Source of the DNA: Glandiceps talaboti
Lineage: Eukaryota > Hemichordata > Enteropneusta > Spengelidae
Direction: 5' to 3'
Length of the DNA stretch: 64,000 nt
NCBI RefSeq assembly: GCF_964340395.1
Contig: NC_135550.1
Location: forward strand, 1,116,001-1,180,000
The first letter of the stretch is position 1. Each line of letters starts with the position of its first letter. The notes under the pieces were generated by a model, which ran no database searches, had not been told where the DNA came from, and was given only the letters and a program-made list of their open reading frames with translations. This document shows positions 47,721 through 58,159 of the stretch, in pieces. A program made the position numbers and the translations under genes.

Positions 47721-48415
47721 CATTACGGTACTTAGGGCAAGTAGATTGTTTAAATTGTTCAAATGAAAATGATCGCATCAGAGATGTGCATTTTGGATAA
47801 AACAAAATGTGATTTTTGGTAGAAAAACTTATACTCAAAAACTGCTGGGAAGATTGGTCTGAAATTTGGTTGGAACATTCTTAAGGGTGTTTAGATTAAG
47901 AATTGTTCGTGACATGATGATCCCATCAGTGATATGCAAATTAGGGCTAAAAAGGTCAAACATCTTTAAGTCCAAAACTACTGTGCAGCTTGACCTTAAA
48001 TTTAATGGGTATGCATCTGGGGATGTATAGATGGAGAAATATTAAGCATACAATGATCTCATCCGTGATATGCAAAGTAGGTATGAAAATGTGAATTTTA
48101 GTAAAAAACTTATATCTCAAACAACCAAAAGATCACATATAATATATTGCAAAAATAACATTAGGGATTCATACACAAATGAAAGAACATTCAAAAATGT
48201 ATTTAAATATGTCTAGCAACATGACCAAACCCATAGCATTACAGCCAAATGATCGTGTATATTGCAAAGATAACAACAGGGTTGGATAGGCAACTGGATA
48301 ATCATTCAGCACATGAACACCTATACATAGCATGGATCAGCATGTGGGTAAACATTTTTTAAAACTACAGTTATGCTACAAATACAGTGCCATTGGTGCT
48401 ATTGTTTGATAACAG

Positions 48416-48508
48416 AAGCAAGTGGTCCATCTTCATCTGGTGCAAAACAGTGGGAGGAGTTCGTGGAAATATACACACTGGTAGAAAATATTCGAGAGAA
48501 ACAAGCAG
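48416..48508 (+). CDS. SETD3: SETD3, second coding exon
   Basis: The acceptor gataacag|aa joins in phase to the exon at 47079-47166, completing a lysine codon. It encodes ASGPSSSGAKQWEEFVEIYT then LVENIREKQA, ending one base into the next codon at a gtaggt donor. SETD3 has the equivalent KEWEEYVQIRTLVEKIRKKQ just upstream of its SET domain. The match in sequence, order and spacing is what identifies the gene. The exon carrying the start of the SET domain was not found in the remaining 15 kb of the window. Either it lies beyond 64 kb behind a very long, transposon-filled intron, or this is a partial gene copy. Confidence 0.85.
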
Positions 48509-48619
48509 GTAGGTTTATAGTCATGTTATCAAAGATTTGTTACTCACTACCAGTAGTGTACATGATATACAATGTATTGTTACAAAGCAGTATTTGAGTC
48601 AACAGAAGGTGGGACCCAT

Positions 48620-48810
48620 TTTTAGCACAACTGAACTGATAAGGTCCAGTAGTGCTATAGGCATGGCAAAGTGTCTGTCTGGCTGTCTGTCTCTGAGTGT
48701 CGCAAGTAGTAAATAATTTTACTTTTTAAGTTTTACCATTTTTTCCTTCCGTAAGGAAGGATATGTATTAGAGGGAAAGTCTGTGTGTGTGTGTGTCTGT
48801 ATCACCATTA
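48620..48810. repeat. Two hairpin-microsatellite repeats
   Basis: One begins tttttagcacaactgaactg (about 48619) and runs into ctgtctgt repeats. The other begins with the short palindrome ccttccgtaaggaagg (about 48744) followed by gtgtgtgtgtgtgtctgt. Confidence 0.75.
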
Positions 48811-49439
48811 TCTAAACAACGACTGGCTCAATTCAAGTGAAATTTTGTAGACATGTTCAATAGGGTAATGGCAAGAACTGGTTAGGTTTTGGTAAACACC
48901 CATGAATATTAATGAGCAATTTATGTAATTAATGGTTTTTGGTAAATAGGCTATAGCTCAAGAGTGCACTCTTCAAATTCATTATAACTTAGTACATACA
49001 TTTGCGATACCAAAGCGCAACTGTTCTGAAAATATTATCGATTTAGCTTTTAGTTTTGATGATTTATAGGCATATTTCGGTAATTAGACCCAGTGGCCAC
49101 ACAAACTGAAGTTGTTTCTGGTCAGGAAATGTTGCCTAAATTGGTGTGATGACGCAAATGTTTTTGTTAATTATTCATGATTAGTTCTGCAGTTGTCTTC
49201 CCTGAAGTAGCAATTGATGTAGGGAGAGGTATTTTGTGTTTCCCTTGGATCTGCACTCTGCATTGGCTGGACAAACACAAGAAAAAAGAAGACCGAGGCA
49301 GGGTATTTAATAAGTGATGCAAACTCACCAGAAAATTTTTTTTTTCTTGGCCTTAAAATAAGTTTATAATGAGTGCGGAGTTCACAATTAGGTGAAATAT
49401 TTATCATTGTTTCAATTTCATCAAATATGGACATGTCAT

Positions 49440-50305
49440 TGTTAGAAACATGGAAGCTGCTGCTAATGACATCAAGACGTGGATGACCAAGAATAAGCTC
49501 AAACTCAACGACGACAAAACTGAAGTCTTACTCATTACATCGAAATTCAGTCAACCTCAAAGTCCAACTATTGATAACATCCATATTGGCGAAAGTACAA
49601 TTCAACCAGCCGAAACAGCTCGTAATATTGGTGTAACTTTTGATTCTCATCACACGTTTAAAAAGCACATATTCACAACATGTCAATCAATCTACCATTA
49701 TCTCAGGAAAATTGGCTATATCCGTCCCTACCTCTCCAAATCTACTTGTCAGAAACTCGTCCAGGCATTAATATCAAGCAAACTTGATATGTAATGCCCT
49801 ACTCTATGGCTTACCCAACGATCATATCAAACCACTCCAACATGTTCAAAACTCTGCAGCAAAAATCATCATGCGAGCCAGGAAATATGATCATGTAACA
49901 CCACTCCTAAAGGAACTACACTGGCTACCAGTTCAGGACAGAATAAAGTTCAAACTTTTCCTCATGACATACAAGTCCCTCAATGGACTCGCTCCAAGAT
50001 ACTTATCAGACCTTCTTCACTGGAAAACAGCTACGAGAACACTGCGATCAACAAATAAACATCTCCTATATGTACCTAAGTACAAGCTGGAATCTTATGG
50101 AGGAAGATCGTTTTCTTCTGCTGCGCCTCGTCTGTGGAATGAACTACCAATTGAAATTCGCGAACAAGTTACAATTAGCACATTTAAAAAACACTTACAG
50201 ACTTACCTGTTTTCTAAAACATTTTGACTGTACAGTGCCTTTGAACTCTTGTCATAGTGGAATTGGCGCTATATAAATTGCATCATTTGATTGATTGATT
50301 GATTG
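49440..50305 (+). mobile_element. 5'-truncated LINE, 3' end
   Basis: The C-terminal part of a LINE reverse transcriptase is followed directly by ggcgctatataaattg and a (gatt)n tail at 50285-50304, the typical end of an invertebrate CR1/Rex-type LINE. It was inserted, presumably by target-primed reverse transcription, in the SETD3 intron. Confidence 0.85.
49450..50227 (+). pseudogene. LINE reverse transcriptase C-terminus, frameshifted
   Basis: The first frame has DIKTWMTKNKLKLNDDKTEV, ARNIGVTFDSHHTFKKHI and QALISSKLD. The second, from 49784, continues with CNALLYGLPNDHIKPLQHVQ, NSAAKII, LKELHWLPVQDRIKFKL and RLWNELPIEIR. The switch at 49787-49795 (cttgatatgtaatgcc) is best explained by loss of two bases from a YCNALLYG-type codon run. 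The polymerase core upstream is missing, so the copy was dead on arrival. Confidence 0.85.
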
Positions 50306-51445
50306 TCATTTTCAAATTTCACACACTAATGCGCAGATGAATAAAGAGAAATCGTGTCTTTTTAGATTTTCAATGAGAAGTTTAGGAAGTATTTATATTG
50401 ACCTCCAACCGTCTCCTTTTTACCGTGTTCTTTTCCGATTTCTCTCGATAACAAACTACCACTGTTTGTTGCAAGGCTTGTACATAATCATTTATCTAGC
50501 TCTGTATCTCAGGATATAAATACACTCACATATTTATCAAGTGTAATAATCTATAATTTATACCCAAAAGTATGTGGTCAAAATATGGAAATAAACCAAG
50601 CCTCGTCTAGCCTAGAAAGAAAATTTCGCGACAATGTATCAATGATGGTGACCTATACATTGACCTCTATATAATTAGTGTACAGTGAGGGCACGCCATT
50701 CAACAAAATCTTCACAATTTTCCCATAGTGATTAAGGAATGTGAAATAGTCTACATGCAACGAGTAGACAGGCCGACTCGTGGTGGGACAGAAGAAGTTC
50801 AACATGCACATGCCATATCCCGAGTGTGTAGGGGATCACAAAAGCCGAGTGAAGTTGAGGATGGCAAGCTTTCCTGTGCTGAGAATAGGAGGCTGGCATT
50901 TGAACAACATTTTTGACAACTAACTTTCATTGGGACTTGAAAAATCACAGATATAGAGCTAAATTTCTTGCATAAATCATGAAATTGCAAGGCTATACCC
51001 TTACGGAAGGCATTCAGTTTAAATCTGGTTCCTTCCATATGGAAGGAGATGTATTAGGAGTTGAAGTGTGTGTGTGTGTGTGTGCGCGTGAACAACTTAA
51101 AGTCAAAAACAGGTGGACCAATTGCCATGATATTTGGTGAGTGTATTACATGTACCTTGGGTGTCTAGTTGGGAAATTCCAAAGAAAATGATCTTACCAC
51201 CGGTGTGTGATTTGTGTAAAAAAATGTGATTTTTTGGTCAAAAAGCTTAAACTTAAAAACTACTGGGCAGATTGGGATGAAATTTGGGTGTGTTACGTAG
51301 AGCTTGAGTACTAGCACTAATGTATTTGAAATAATTTATTTTGTACTCTGAATTCATTAACATACAACTTGTAGATGTCCACCTGGATGCGCTATTATTA
51401 TAATGACTCGAGAGACGTTATATCTTTTGATTGATCGAGAGAGTA
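50306..51445. other. SETD3 intron spacer
   Basis: An open stretch at 50729-50916 (ECEIVYMQRVDRPTRGG) has an acceptor-like tcccatag just before it and the right phase to follow the SETD3 exon, but its residues do not match SETD3. A palindrome-headed TG repeat lies at about 51030-51090. Nothing else is supported. Confidence 0.4.
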
Positions 51446-52026
51446 TACTGTAAAACAGGATTTTTTCACGACCGGGAAATTTTCGTGACTTTCGCGAGAA
51501 CCAAAAAAAACGCAAACATTTTACGCACGCAATCAAATCTCTCAATGCCTCATTAAATATTCAGGATAAACTTTCAAAATGGCGGCCACTAAAAGTGACG
51601 ATCGTGAATCAGTATGTACATGTACTGTATTTTGACTTCTAATGAGCTTGAAGAAAATAAAGCGATTCATGAAAACTGGGGGATTGTTGTCATTAAGCGT
51701 TCGATCCGATTACGATGTTTGCACGTAACATCTCATTCTTTCAGTACACACTACATCATACATGCCTCCAACACGTACACTCACTCGTTCTCAAATAAAG
51801 CAAAAACCAAACAGTCACTTACTGGGTATCATGGTGTATTAATAATAACTTATCTTGCTCAAAAATATACATTTACATGGAATAAATAATCACTGAAAGT
51901 TAATGTCTTATTGTCCGTTCTTGTGTATCGAAAAGTTCACTCATGTTCGCCATACTAAAATAAAACTACGGTCGATAAGAAAATGAAGTTAAAACTCTGA
52001 TCGGTAAAATACCGTTTACTGCGTTT

Positions 52027-53424
52027 TCATGATGAAAGACCATTTTCAACAGCTTCCTTGATACCTGCCTTTTCAAAACCACTGATATCATCAAATGAAT
52101 GGAGCAACCAGTTTGCATGAATCGGCTTCAGCACAGAAAGTCGAAGGTCGATATCAACTGTGTCTGGTGAATTTCCATGCTCGAGATGTTTCCTGACTAG
52201 TGTAGAGTACCATCCATTAAAACAGTCCCTCAGTAGTTCTTTGAATTCTGCGTTAACGGCGAGATCGAGAGGCTGGAGTTCACCAGTGCAGTTTGCGGGA
52301 ACAAAGATTGGGATGACGTTAGCAGACTTCAACTTGTCGAGAAATTCTTGATTTTGATGTGCTCTGAAAACATCAAAAATCATCAAGGCACGCTGACTTT
52401 CTTGCACTTGAAGAGTTGTTCTCACCTTCTGGATGTATGGAAGTAAAATTTGCTCGGCATACCGCACCATTTTCGCCGAATTACTCCAGTGGTTTGGTGA
52501 GTGGTGAATGTCCCAGTCAGCCGGAAATTTGAAGTGCGGGTGACACTGTGACGTCTTTCCGGTGTAGAGTACTTGAGCCGGTAGCGCGTCTCCCGTTAAC
52601 GAACAGCCGAGGACGACGGTGATCTCTCGCTTGTCATTCAGACCTGTCACTTCAACTTGCTTTGCGCCTTCACATGCCATTGTCCAGTTACCAACAGGAA
52701 CAATTCTCACACCAGTTTGATCGAAATTGATGACCAGTTCAGGAGGGATGTTTTCATTCTTCACGATGTCTTCGATGCGCTGAAGGAAATCTGTTTTTAC
52801 CTCGTCAAAGTTTGCTGGGAGTTTGCGTGCTGCCTTTGTCGCTTTTCGCTTTACGAAGCCCATTCTGGTGAGAAGAGATTCAGCCCAGTGACGGGTAAGA
52901 GTGACATGACCACCGTATTCACTTAGCATGCTTCGATTGTGGTGAAGGACGATTCCCCTCACAGCTGAAATGATGATTCGCCGATTGATGATTCCACACG
53001 CCTGTCGGTAACCATGGATGAAGGTTTGGATTTCGTCATCTAGTTTGCCGAGTAGTAGGGGTCGACCTCGCTGTCCGTGTTGTAGTTCGGTCACCTCATT
53101 TTCCTTTGATTTCGACTTCTCCTTCAGGTACAGTTTGTTCATGGATCGGACTGTACTTTCAGGCACCGTCTTCCCAAGTTCTTTAGAAAACTTTACCACT
53201 GCTGCCTTGTTACCATTCTCCGCAGCAAATCTACCAATTTTCGCCTGGACGTCTGGTGTGTAATGGTCATAGATACCACGCTTTCTCTTACGACTTGGCC
53301 CGGCAAACATCTCATCTAGTACTTTGGTGATTTCTTCATTTGCCTTAGCTGCCCCTTCAGTGATCGATGGATCGGGTAGGCCTGGTTTTGTACTCGGCTG
53401 AGCGGGTTTCAAGTAACGCCACAT
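52027..53424 (-). CDS. Pogo-like DDE transposase, 465 aa
   Basis: One uninterrupted frame. A basic segment (SRKRKRG, residues 44-50) precedes a helix-turn-helix-like region at about 50-100. A second, CENP-B-type DNA-binding region spans about 120-200 (GRPLLLGKLD, RHWAESLLTRMGF). The DDE_1 catalytic core follows: NFDQTG with D235, MIFDVFRAH with D351, and LQPLDLAVN with D387, giving a D-35-D spacing. The pogo/Fot group shares this layout. No stop or frameshift is visible. The DIRS insertion lies about 330 bases upstream of the ATG, so the promoter may be displaced, but the protein could still act if expressed. Confidence 0.9.
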   Translation of the reverse strand: MWRYLKPAQPSTKPGLPDPSITEGAAKANEEITKVLDEMFAGPSRKRKRGIYDHYTPDVQAKIGRFAAENGNKAAVVKFSKELGKTVPESTVRSMNKLYLKEKSKSKENEVTELQHGQRGRPLLLGKLDDEIQTFIHGYRQACGIINRRIIISAVRGIVLHHNRSMLSEYGGHVTLTRHWAESLLTRMGFVKRKATKAARKLPANFDEVKTDFLQRIEDIVKNENIPPELVINFDQTGVRIVPVGNWTMACEGAKQVEVTGLNDKREITVVLGCSLTGDALPAQVLYTGKTSQCHPHFKFPADWDIHHSPNHWSNSAKMVRYAEQILLPYIQKVRTTLQVQESQRALMIFDVFRAHQNQEFLDKLKSANVIPIFVPANCTGELQPLDLAVNAEFKELLRDCFNGWYSTLVRKHLEHGNSPDTVDIDLRLSVLKPIHANWLLHSFDDISGFEKAGIKEAVENGLSS

Positions 53425-53752
53425 GATTCTAGATACAGGAAGTCGGATCGGACGACTGAACTGCTATCGGTTTTTAAACGCCGAGAGTTGAACACAGAGT
53501 GATGTCAAATCTCCCTAAAACAATTGTATTTATACATATTTGTCGTTTCAACTTTTCCAAAAGCTTTCATATTAATAGGAAAAAACGCTAAAACAATAAA
53601 AATTTAAAAGATTTCACAGCTTTGCTTTCACTTATGACATGTTCAGTGCAGTGACAACAGGAAGTTCAAAAGACGTCATAAGATCAAAGGTTGTTAGTTT
53701 TCTTTGTGTGCCGTTGTAAACAAATACAATCGCGTGCCGACTGTGGAAAATG

Positions 53753-54080
53753 CCCCAATTAAACGAGACTTACCTGGAAGTTGAAGTTTTATAGGGATTC
53801 TATGTAGTCATCACAGCACGTAGGGATCACATGAGATTGTACTGCGCATGTGTAGCCTCAGTCTTGAAAGGTCGATTGTGCACATCCAAATCAACTGTAA
53901 CCACACACTCACATACATTACAAAGTAGATTACAACGTCCAATGGGTGGGTTAGGGTGGGCATGTGATCCCTACGTGCTGTGATGACTACATAGAATCCC
54001 TAATAAACTTCAACTTCCAGGTAAGTCTCGTTTAATTGGGGGATTCTATTACGTCATCGCACTTGGAATCACATGAGACT
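53753..54080 (-). repeat. DIRS internal complementary region and terminal repeat
   Basis: Two 81-base complementary arms (53753-53833 and 53961-54041) enclose a spacer of 127 bases. Beyond them 54042-54080 repeats the left terminus seen at 58350-58392, and 53831-53862 is complementary to about 58332-58365. Each arm carries acttacctgg/ccaggtaagt, a perfect 5' splice-donor consensus. This is the end structure that recombination acts on in this family. Confidence 0.88.
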
Positions 54081-54171
54081 TTAAAGCAAGATGTGCACAA
54101 GAGACAACCAAATACAAGAGTAATGTTAATGTTTATATTTCACACATTACTTCAAATCATTATACATCACA

Positions 54172-55365
54172 TTAATTGGATGAGGTAAGCACACCCTCTG
54201 CAAATTGACCGTCTCTTACAATTGTTTTATCATAATACCTGGCAAAAGTAGTATGAGATGACCAGCCTGCTGTAGATAGTATCTGGTCTATCGCAACCGA
54301 GTTATTTTTTGCACTAGAAGTTGCTGCAGCCCTCACACTGTGAGGTTTGAAAATATTTGTATCAACTCCTGCCCTGGTCATTACTTCTCGAATCCATCGA
54401 CTTATTGTACTTCTTGTAACTGGCAAATAAGGTTTAACAAAACTCTGCCGAGTACATTTCAAATATTCTTGAAGTGTTGTACAAACACAAAGTTTTTTAT
54501 CAGGGCGGTAAGCTTTCAGCTTTATAACTGGATTAGAAAATCCTGGTCTACTTTGCTTAATTAGACCAGTTGTAACAAAAGTATAGCAAGCTTTGCCTTC
54601 TGACATGTATTTCAAGTCCAACATGTGCAATGATTGTTCTCTTGCACCTGTTACTAATGCAATTAGCATACATAATTTTAATGTGAGCATCTTTAAGGTA
54701 AGTGTCTTTACCGGCCATACAGTTTTCAAAAAGTTCAAAACTATGGATACATCCCATATAGTCTGATATCTCGGCATAGTTGGTCTCATATTAAAGACAC
54801 CCTTCATAAATCTGATAATTAAGGGATGAACCCCTACGGTCACAGTTGTACTACTTGTACATAGAGCTGATAAAGCCGACCTCGCTGTATTTAGGGCACT
54901 GTAACCCAGTCCTGAGTTATAAAGTTCAGTCAAAAAGTCCAATACTTCAGTTATAGCTGGTTGAAACGGATTTGTTTGGATTTGACGACAAAACTGTATC
55001 CACTTCCTGGTGTAGGTACTGTACTGCTTTTTTGTACCCATTCTCCATGATGCCATGATGATATTGGTTGCTGCTGCAGAAATGTTCTGCTTTTTGAGCG
55101 ATCTCCTGATACTCGACAGGCCATCAGAGTCATTTTCCTCCTCAGAGGATGAAGTTTTGTCGTGTTTGGTATCCGTAGAAAGTTGTCTATCTTTGGTAGA
55201 ACAACTGGGGTTGCTGTTATCATTTGGAGAAGTTGACTGAACCATGGTTGAGTAGGCCATATCGGTGCTATTACAATGCCTTCTGCCATGTCCACAGTTA
55301 TCTTCTGTAAGCATCTCCCCAGTACACTGAAAGGAGGAAAACCATAAAAGTAAATACATTGCCAA
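54172..55365 (-). CDS. DIRS tyrosine recombinase, 397 aa
   Basis: Catalytic landmarks are R242 in TGAREQSLHML, H342-x2-R345 in KPHSVRAAAT, the GWSS turn near 367-370 and the nucleophile tyrosine at 377 or 378 in FARYYDK. The N-terminal SAM-like core-binding part spans about 85-190 (ASWRMGTKKQYSTYTRKW). The gene overlaps the end of pol by about 415 bases in another frame, a normal DIRS arrangement. The true start may lie downstream of the first ATG, since the first 80 residues are low-complexity or shared with the pol overlap. It would join the element's circular DNA to the target. Confidence 0.88.
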   Translation of the reverse strand: MAMYLLLWFSSFQCTGEMLTEDNCGHGRRHCNSTDMAYSTMVQSTSPNDNSNPSCSTKDRQLSTDTKHDKTSSSEEENDSDGLSSIRRSLKKQNISAAATNIIMASWRMGTKKQYSTYTRKWIQFCRQIQTNPFQPAITEVLDFLTELYNSGLGYSALNTARSALSALCTSSTTVTVGVHPLIIRFMKGVFNMRPTMPRYQTIWDVSIVLNFLKTVWPVKTLTLKMLTLKLCMLIALVTGAREQSLHMLDLKYMSEGKACYTFVTTGLIKQSRPGFSNPVIKLKAYRPDKKLCVCTTLQEYLKCTRQSFVKPYLPVTRSTISRWIREVMTRAGVDTNIFKPHSVRAAATSSAKNNSVAIDQILSTAGWSSHTTFARYYDKTIVRDGQFAEGVLTSSN

Positions 55366-56957
55366 CTTATTGTAAAAGCATCAATATATTTAGCATCTGG
55401 CTCTGGATGCCAAGAGACGTAATCTTTCAGCTGTGTGTTCAGTCTAGTTGCGAACAAGTCTATCTCTGGGCACCCCCATATTTTTGCAATATCATTGAAT
55501 ATGAGTGGGTCCAACTGCCATTCAATTTGATCATTGAACTCTCGTGATTTCAAGTCAGCCTCTGTGTTCAGCACACCTGGAAGATGTGCGGCTGTGACCC
55601 AAATATTTCTATCTTTACACCACAGCCATATTCGTTTAGCTATATCATTACAGCTTTCAGATTTTACTCCACCCATTTTGTTAATGTAAGCAACTGCTGT
55701 TGTGTTGTCGATAAATAATTTGACATGAACATTACTCTCAGTTGCACAAAAGGATTTTAAAGCAAAGAATGCAGCGAGTGGTTCTAGATAGTTAATATGA
55801 TAATGAGCCTCATGCTCTTTCCATCTACCCCCGCATCTTTTTTCTCCATAACATGCACCCCAACCATGGTTTGATGCATCACATGAGATGACAATACTGG
55901 GATTACCCCTAGATATTTTCCTACATTCCTTTGGCAAGCTTTCAACCCACCAAGTTAAATCATGTTTCATTGCAGGTGAAATTATCATATGTGCGTCAAA
56001 GCTGCCTTTGTGCAATTTTAGGGCCCGTGTTTTTCCTATTTCAAGGGACCTGTAGAAAAGTGGTCCATATTCCACTGCCGGAATACTGGACACCATGAGG
56101 CCAATTACCATTGCCACTGTGCGAATTTTTTCTTGATCTCTGTCAAGAAGTCTGTTGCATTCCTCGGTAAGTTTGTCAAGTTTTGACTGGGTCAATCTAA
56201 CCGTCATTAGGATAGAGTCAATTTGAAATCCAAGAAATATTAATTTCTGTGTTGGAATGACTACAGATTTCTCATCATGTGCCATGAATCCTAGAGAACA
56301 AACTAGTTGCATAGTATCCTTAACAGTTTGCCTGCAGTCATTCTCAGTATCCCCTTTTAGAAGGGAGTCATCGATATAGCCTACAATGACATGTCCATTT
56401 TGCCTTAGTGTAGCATACATCGGCTTCAACAACTTTGTGAACATGCGAGGAGCACTAGCCAATCCATTTGGCAAGCATGTATATTGAAAGAGTTTACCTT
56501 TCCATTTAAATTTTAGATATTTTTGATGTTCCAATGCAATCGGAACAGAATAATACGCATCGCGTAAATCAATTGAAGCCATATAACAATTTGGCATTAT
56601 TAGTTTCAAGGCAGTTTCGAAAGTGTCCATTTTAAAATGATGGTACACAATGTGCTCATTCAGGCCTTTTAAATTTAGTATCATACGATAACTTCCATCC
56701 TTTTTTGGCCTCACAAATATTGGTGAAATATACTGACCCTTCACATTCTGTGATGGTACAATTACTTTTTTATAAAGCAATTTGTCGATTTCATAATCAA
56801 TTATTGATTCCTCTTTTTGACTAAAGGGAATATGTGTTGGCATAACAGTTTGCACAGGTGGTAATCCATTGGTAAATTCTATGTGAGAATGCGAAACCAT
56901 GTCCAAAATGGTCATATCTGATGTAATATGACTCCATTGGCTACTATACTCTTTCAA
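54951..56957 (-). CDS. DIRS reverse transcriptase-RNase H, 668 aa
   Basis: Reverse transcriptase landmarks: RMILNLKGLN (91-100), ASIDLRDAYYSVPI with D130, CLPNGLASAPRMFTK (161-175), GYIDD with D196 and D197, and FLGFQID (241-247). The RNase H domain has SCDASNHGWG (D360), NYLEPLAAFFALKS (E392), LFIDNTTAVAYI (D417) and NTEADLKS (D468), a complete D-E-D-D set. The C-terminal part includes IDLFATRLN and YFYGFPPFSVL, shared with the broken copy at 20085-20300. No aspartic protease or DDE integrase is present, as expected for DIRS. I do not see a clear methyltransferase domain. Confidence 0.92.
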   Translation of the reverse strand: MKEYSSQWSHITSDMTILDMVSHSHIEFTNGLPPVQTVMPTHIPFSQKEESIIDYEIDKLLYKKVIVPSQNVKGQYISPIFVRPKKDGSYRMILNLKGLNEHIVYHHFKMDTFETALKLIMPNCYMASIDLRDAYYSVPIALEHQKYLKFKWKGKLFQYTCLPNGLASAPRMFTKLLKPMYATLRQNGHVIVGYIDDSLLKGDTENDCRQTVKDTMQLVCSLGFMAHDEKSVVIPTQKLIFLGFQIDSILMTVRLTQSKLDKLTEECNRLLDRDQEKIRTVAMVIGLMVSSIPAVEYGPLFYRSLEIGKTRALKLHKGSFDAHMIISPAMKHDLTWWVESLPKECRKISRGNPSIVISCDASNHGWGACYGEKRCGGRWKEHEAHYHINYLEPLAAFFALKSFCATESNVHVKLFIDNTTAVAYINKMGGVKSESCNDIAKRIWLWCKDRNIWVTAAHLPGVLNTEADLKSREFNDQIEWQLDPLIFNDIAKIWGCPEIDLFATRLNTQLKDYVSWHPEPDAKYIDAFTISWQCIYFYGFPPFSVLGRCLQKITVDMAEGIVIAPIWPTQPWFSQLLQMITATPVVLPKIDNFLRIPNTTKLHPLRRKMTLMACRVSGDRSKSRTFLQQQPISSWHHGEWVQKSSTVPTPGSGYSFVVKSKQIRFNQL

Positions 56958-57016
56958 TCTACTTGCTTGAAAAATGGTAGTTTTAGTAATTTCGTTACTT
57001 ACTATAGCGGAGGTGT

Positions 57017-58159
57017 TTATTTCGTCTGCTTGACGCTTGGTTTCTGGTTTTTTGGGTAGTTTTTTGAAGAGTTGTTTCCATGATATTGACGGTAGTAGTT
57101 ACCACGTCCTCTTCCTCTCCAACGAAACCCTCTATTGCGTGATCTTCCACGAGATCCGCCTCTTTGTTGCCAAGTGCTTATCTGACTGCCTGCTTTATTC
57201 ACTTCCTGAATGTCCTTCACACGTTTACTAACGTCGTCACCAAACAGGTGGTCCGTGAATGGAACTGTTGTTGAACACAGGTGCGAATAGTCCTGTTTCA
57301 AGTCAGGCTTCATACAGTCACATCTACGTAAGTTTAGTAGGCGGTTAGAATAGCCAAACAATGCCAAAGCATCGGTTCCAAGATCCAACATTTTCTGAAC
57401 ATCAGTTTGTGTGTCCGTGTCGGAGTTCAGGTTCGCAATTTCTTGCACCAATTTAACTAATGCCGTTGACCCTTTCACGAGAGCCATCTGAATCACCTGA
57501 AATTTTGTGTCCATTGTTCTAGTGTCTGGACGAATAATATCCCAAACTAGTTGGTTTACTCTCACTGCTGTGAGTGCCTCACAGTTTTCAGGTCGGTCCA
57601 ATACCTTTATTAGGTCATTGAACTTCTCGTCAGAGATACCATCCCTGAATAGGCCATTGACAATCTCGGCTAATTGAGAATTGACAGCAATGTCACATTT
57701 GTCTTTCACTATAAATTTTCCGGCAATGTCTTTGAACAGAGTGGACGAATTACTTGTACTGGTCTCACCAGACTCGTCGGACTCTTTCTGAATTTTAGCA
57801 AGAGGTTCACCATCTGTTTCTTCTAATGGTTCATCGTATTCTTCATACGAATTTTCAAAAGCCTCTTGCATGGTGTCTACTCTCTGACAGAGAGAAGCAA
57901 TTTTGTCACCCTGTTTCCCTTGGTTTTCCTGGATACTTTTCAGTACCTGCAGAATAGCAGCGTTATCCGTGCCGCCTTCATTCATTTTCGGTCCGTGACC
58001 TGTGTTACCACTAGTAGATGCTGTGGCCGTGGCTTGACCAGCAGCTGCACGTTTGCGTTTCTCACGGCTACTAGCCGGGCTAGGTGACTTGTCTTTGTCA
58101 CCATGTGTATTTGCGTCTTTATCCTGCACACGCACGGCAGCACCGTGCTTTGACGCCAT
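57017..58159 (-). CDS. DIRS gag-like protein, 380 aa
   Basis: The first ORF of the element. The N-terminus is polar and acidic, with an Ala/Thr/Ser-rich stretch. The middle is helical, with SQLAEIVNGLFRDGISDEKF and KVLDRPENCEALTAVRVNQL. A VPFTDHLFGDDVSKRVKDI block is shared with copy 1, and the tail is RG-rich (GGSRGRSRNRGFRWRGRGRG). No CCHC zinc knuckle is seen. By position and composition it should be the nucleic-acid-binding structural protein. The ORF ends 60 bases before pol starts. Confidence 0.8.
   Translation of the reverse strand: MASKHGAAVRVQDKDANTHGDKDKSPSPASSREKRKRAAAGQATATASTSGNTGHGPKMNEGGTDNAAILQVLKSIQENQGKQGDKIASLCQRVDTMQEAFENSYEEYDEPLEETDGEPLAKIQKESDESGETSTSNSSTLFKDIAGKFIVKDKCDIAVNSQLAEIVNGLFRDGISDEKFNDLIKVLDRPENCEALTAVRVNQLVWDIIRPDTRTMDTKFQVIQMALVKGSTALVKLVQEIANLNSDTDTQTDVQKMLDLGTDALALFGYSNRLLNLRRCDCMKPDLKQDYSHLCSTTVPFTDHLFGDDVSKRVKDIQEVNKAGSQISTWQQRGGSRGRSRNRGFRWRGRGRGNYYRQYHGNNSSKNYPKNQKPSVKQTK

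Noticed and set aside
47618-47838. ORFs with long CV or TH dipeptide runs
   Set aside because: Translation of a (TG)n microsatellite.
50729-50916. Third SETD3 exon
   Set aside because: The acceptor and phase fit, but the encoded residues do not resemble the start of the SET domain and the frame stops after 62 codons.
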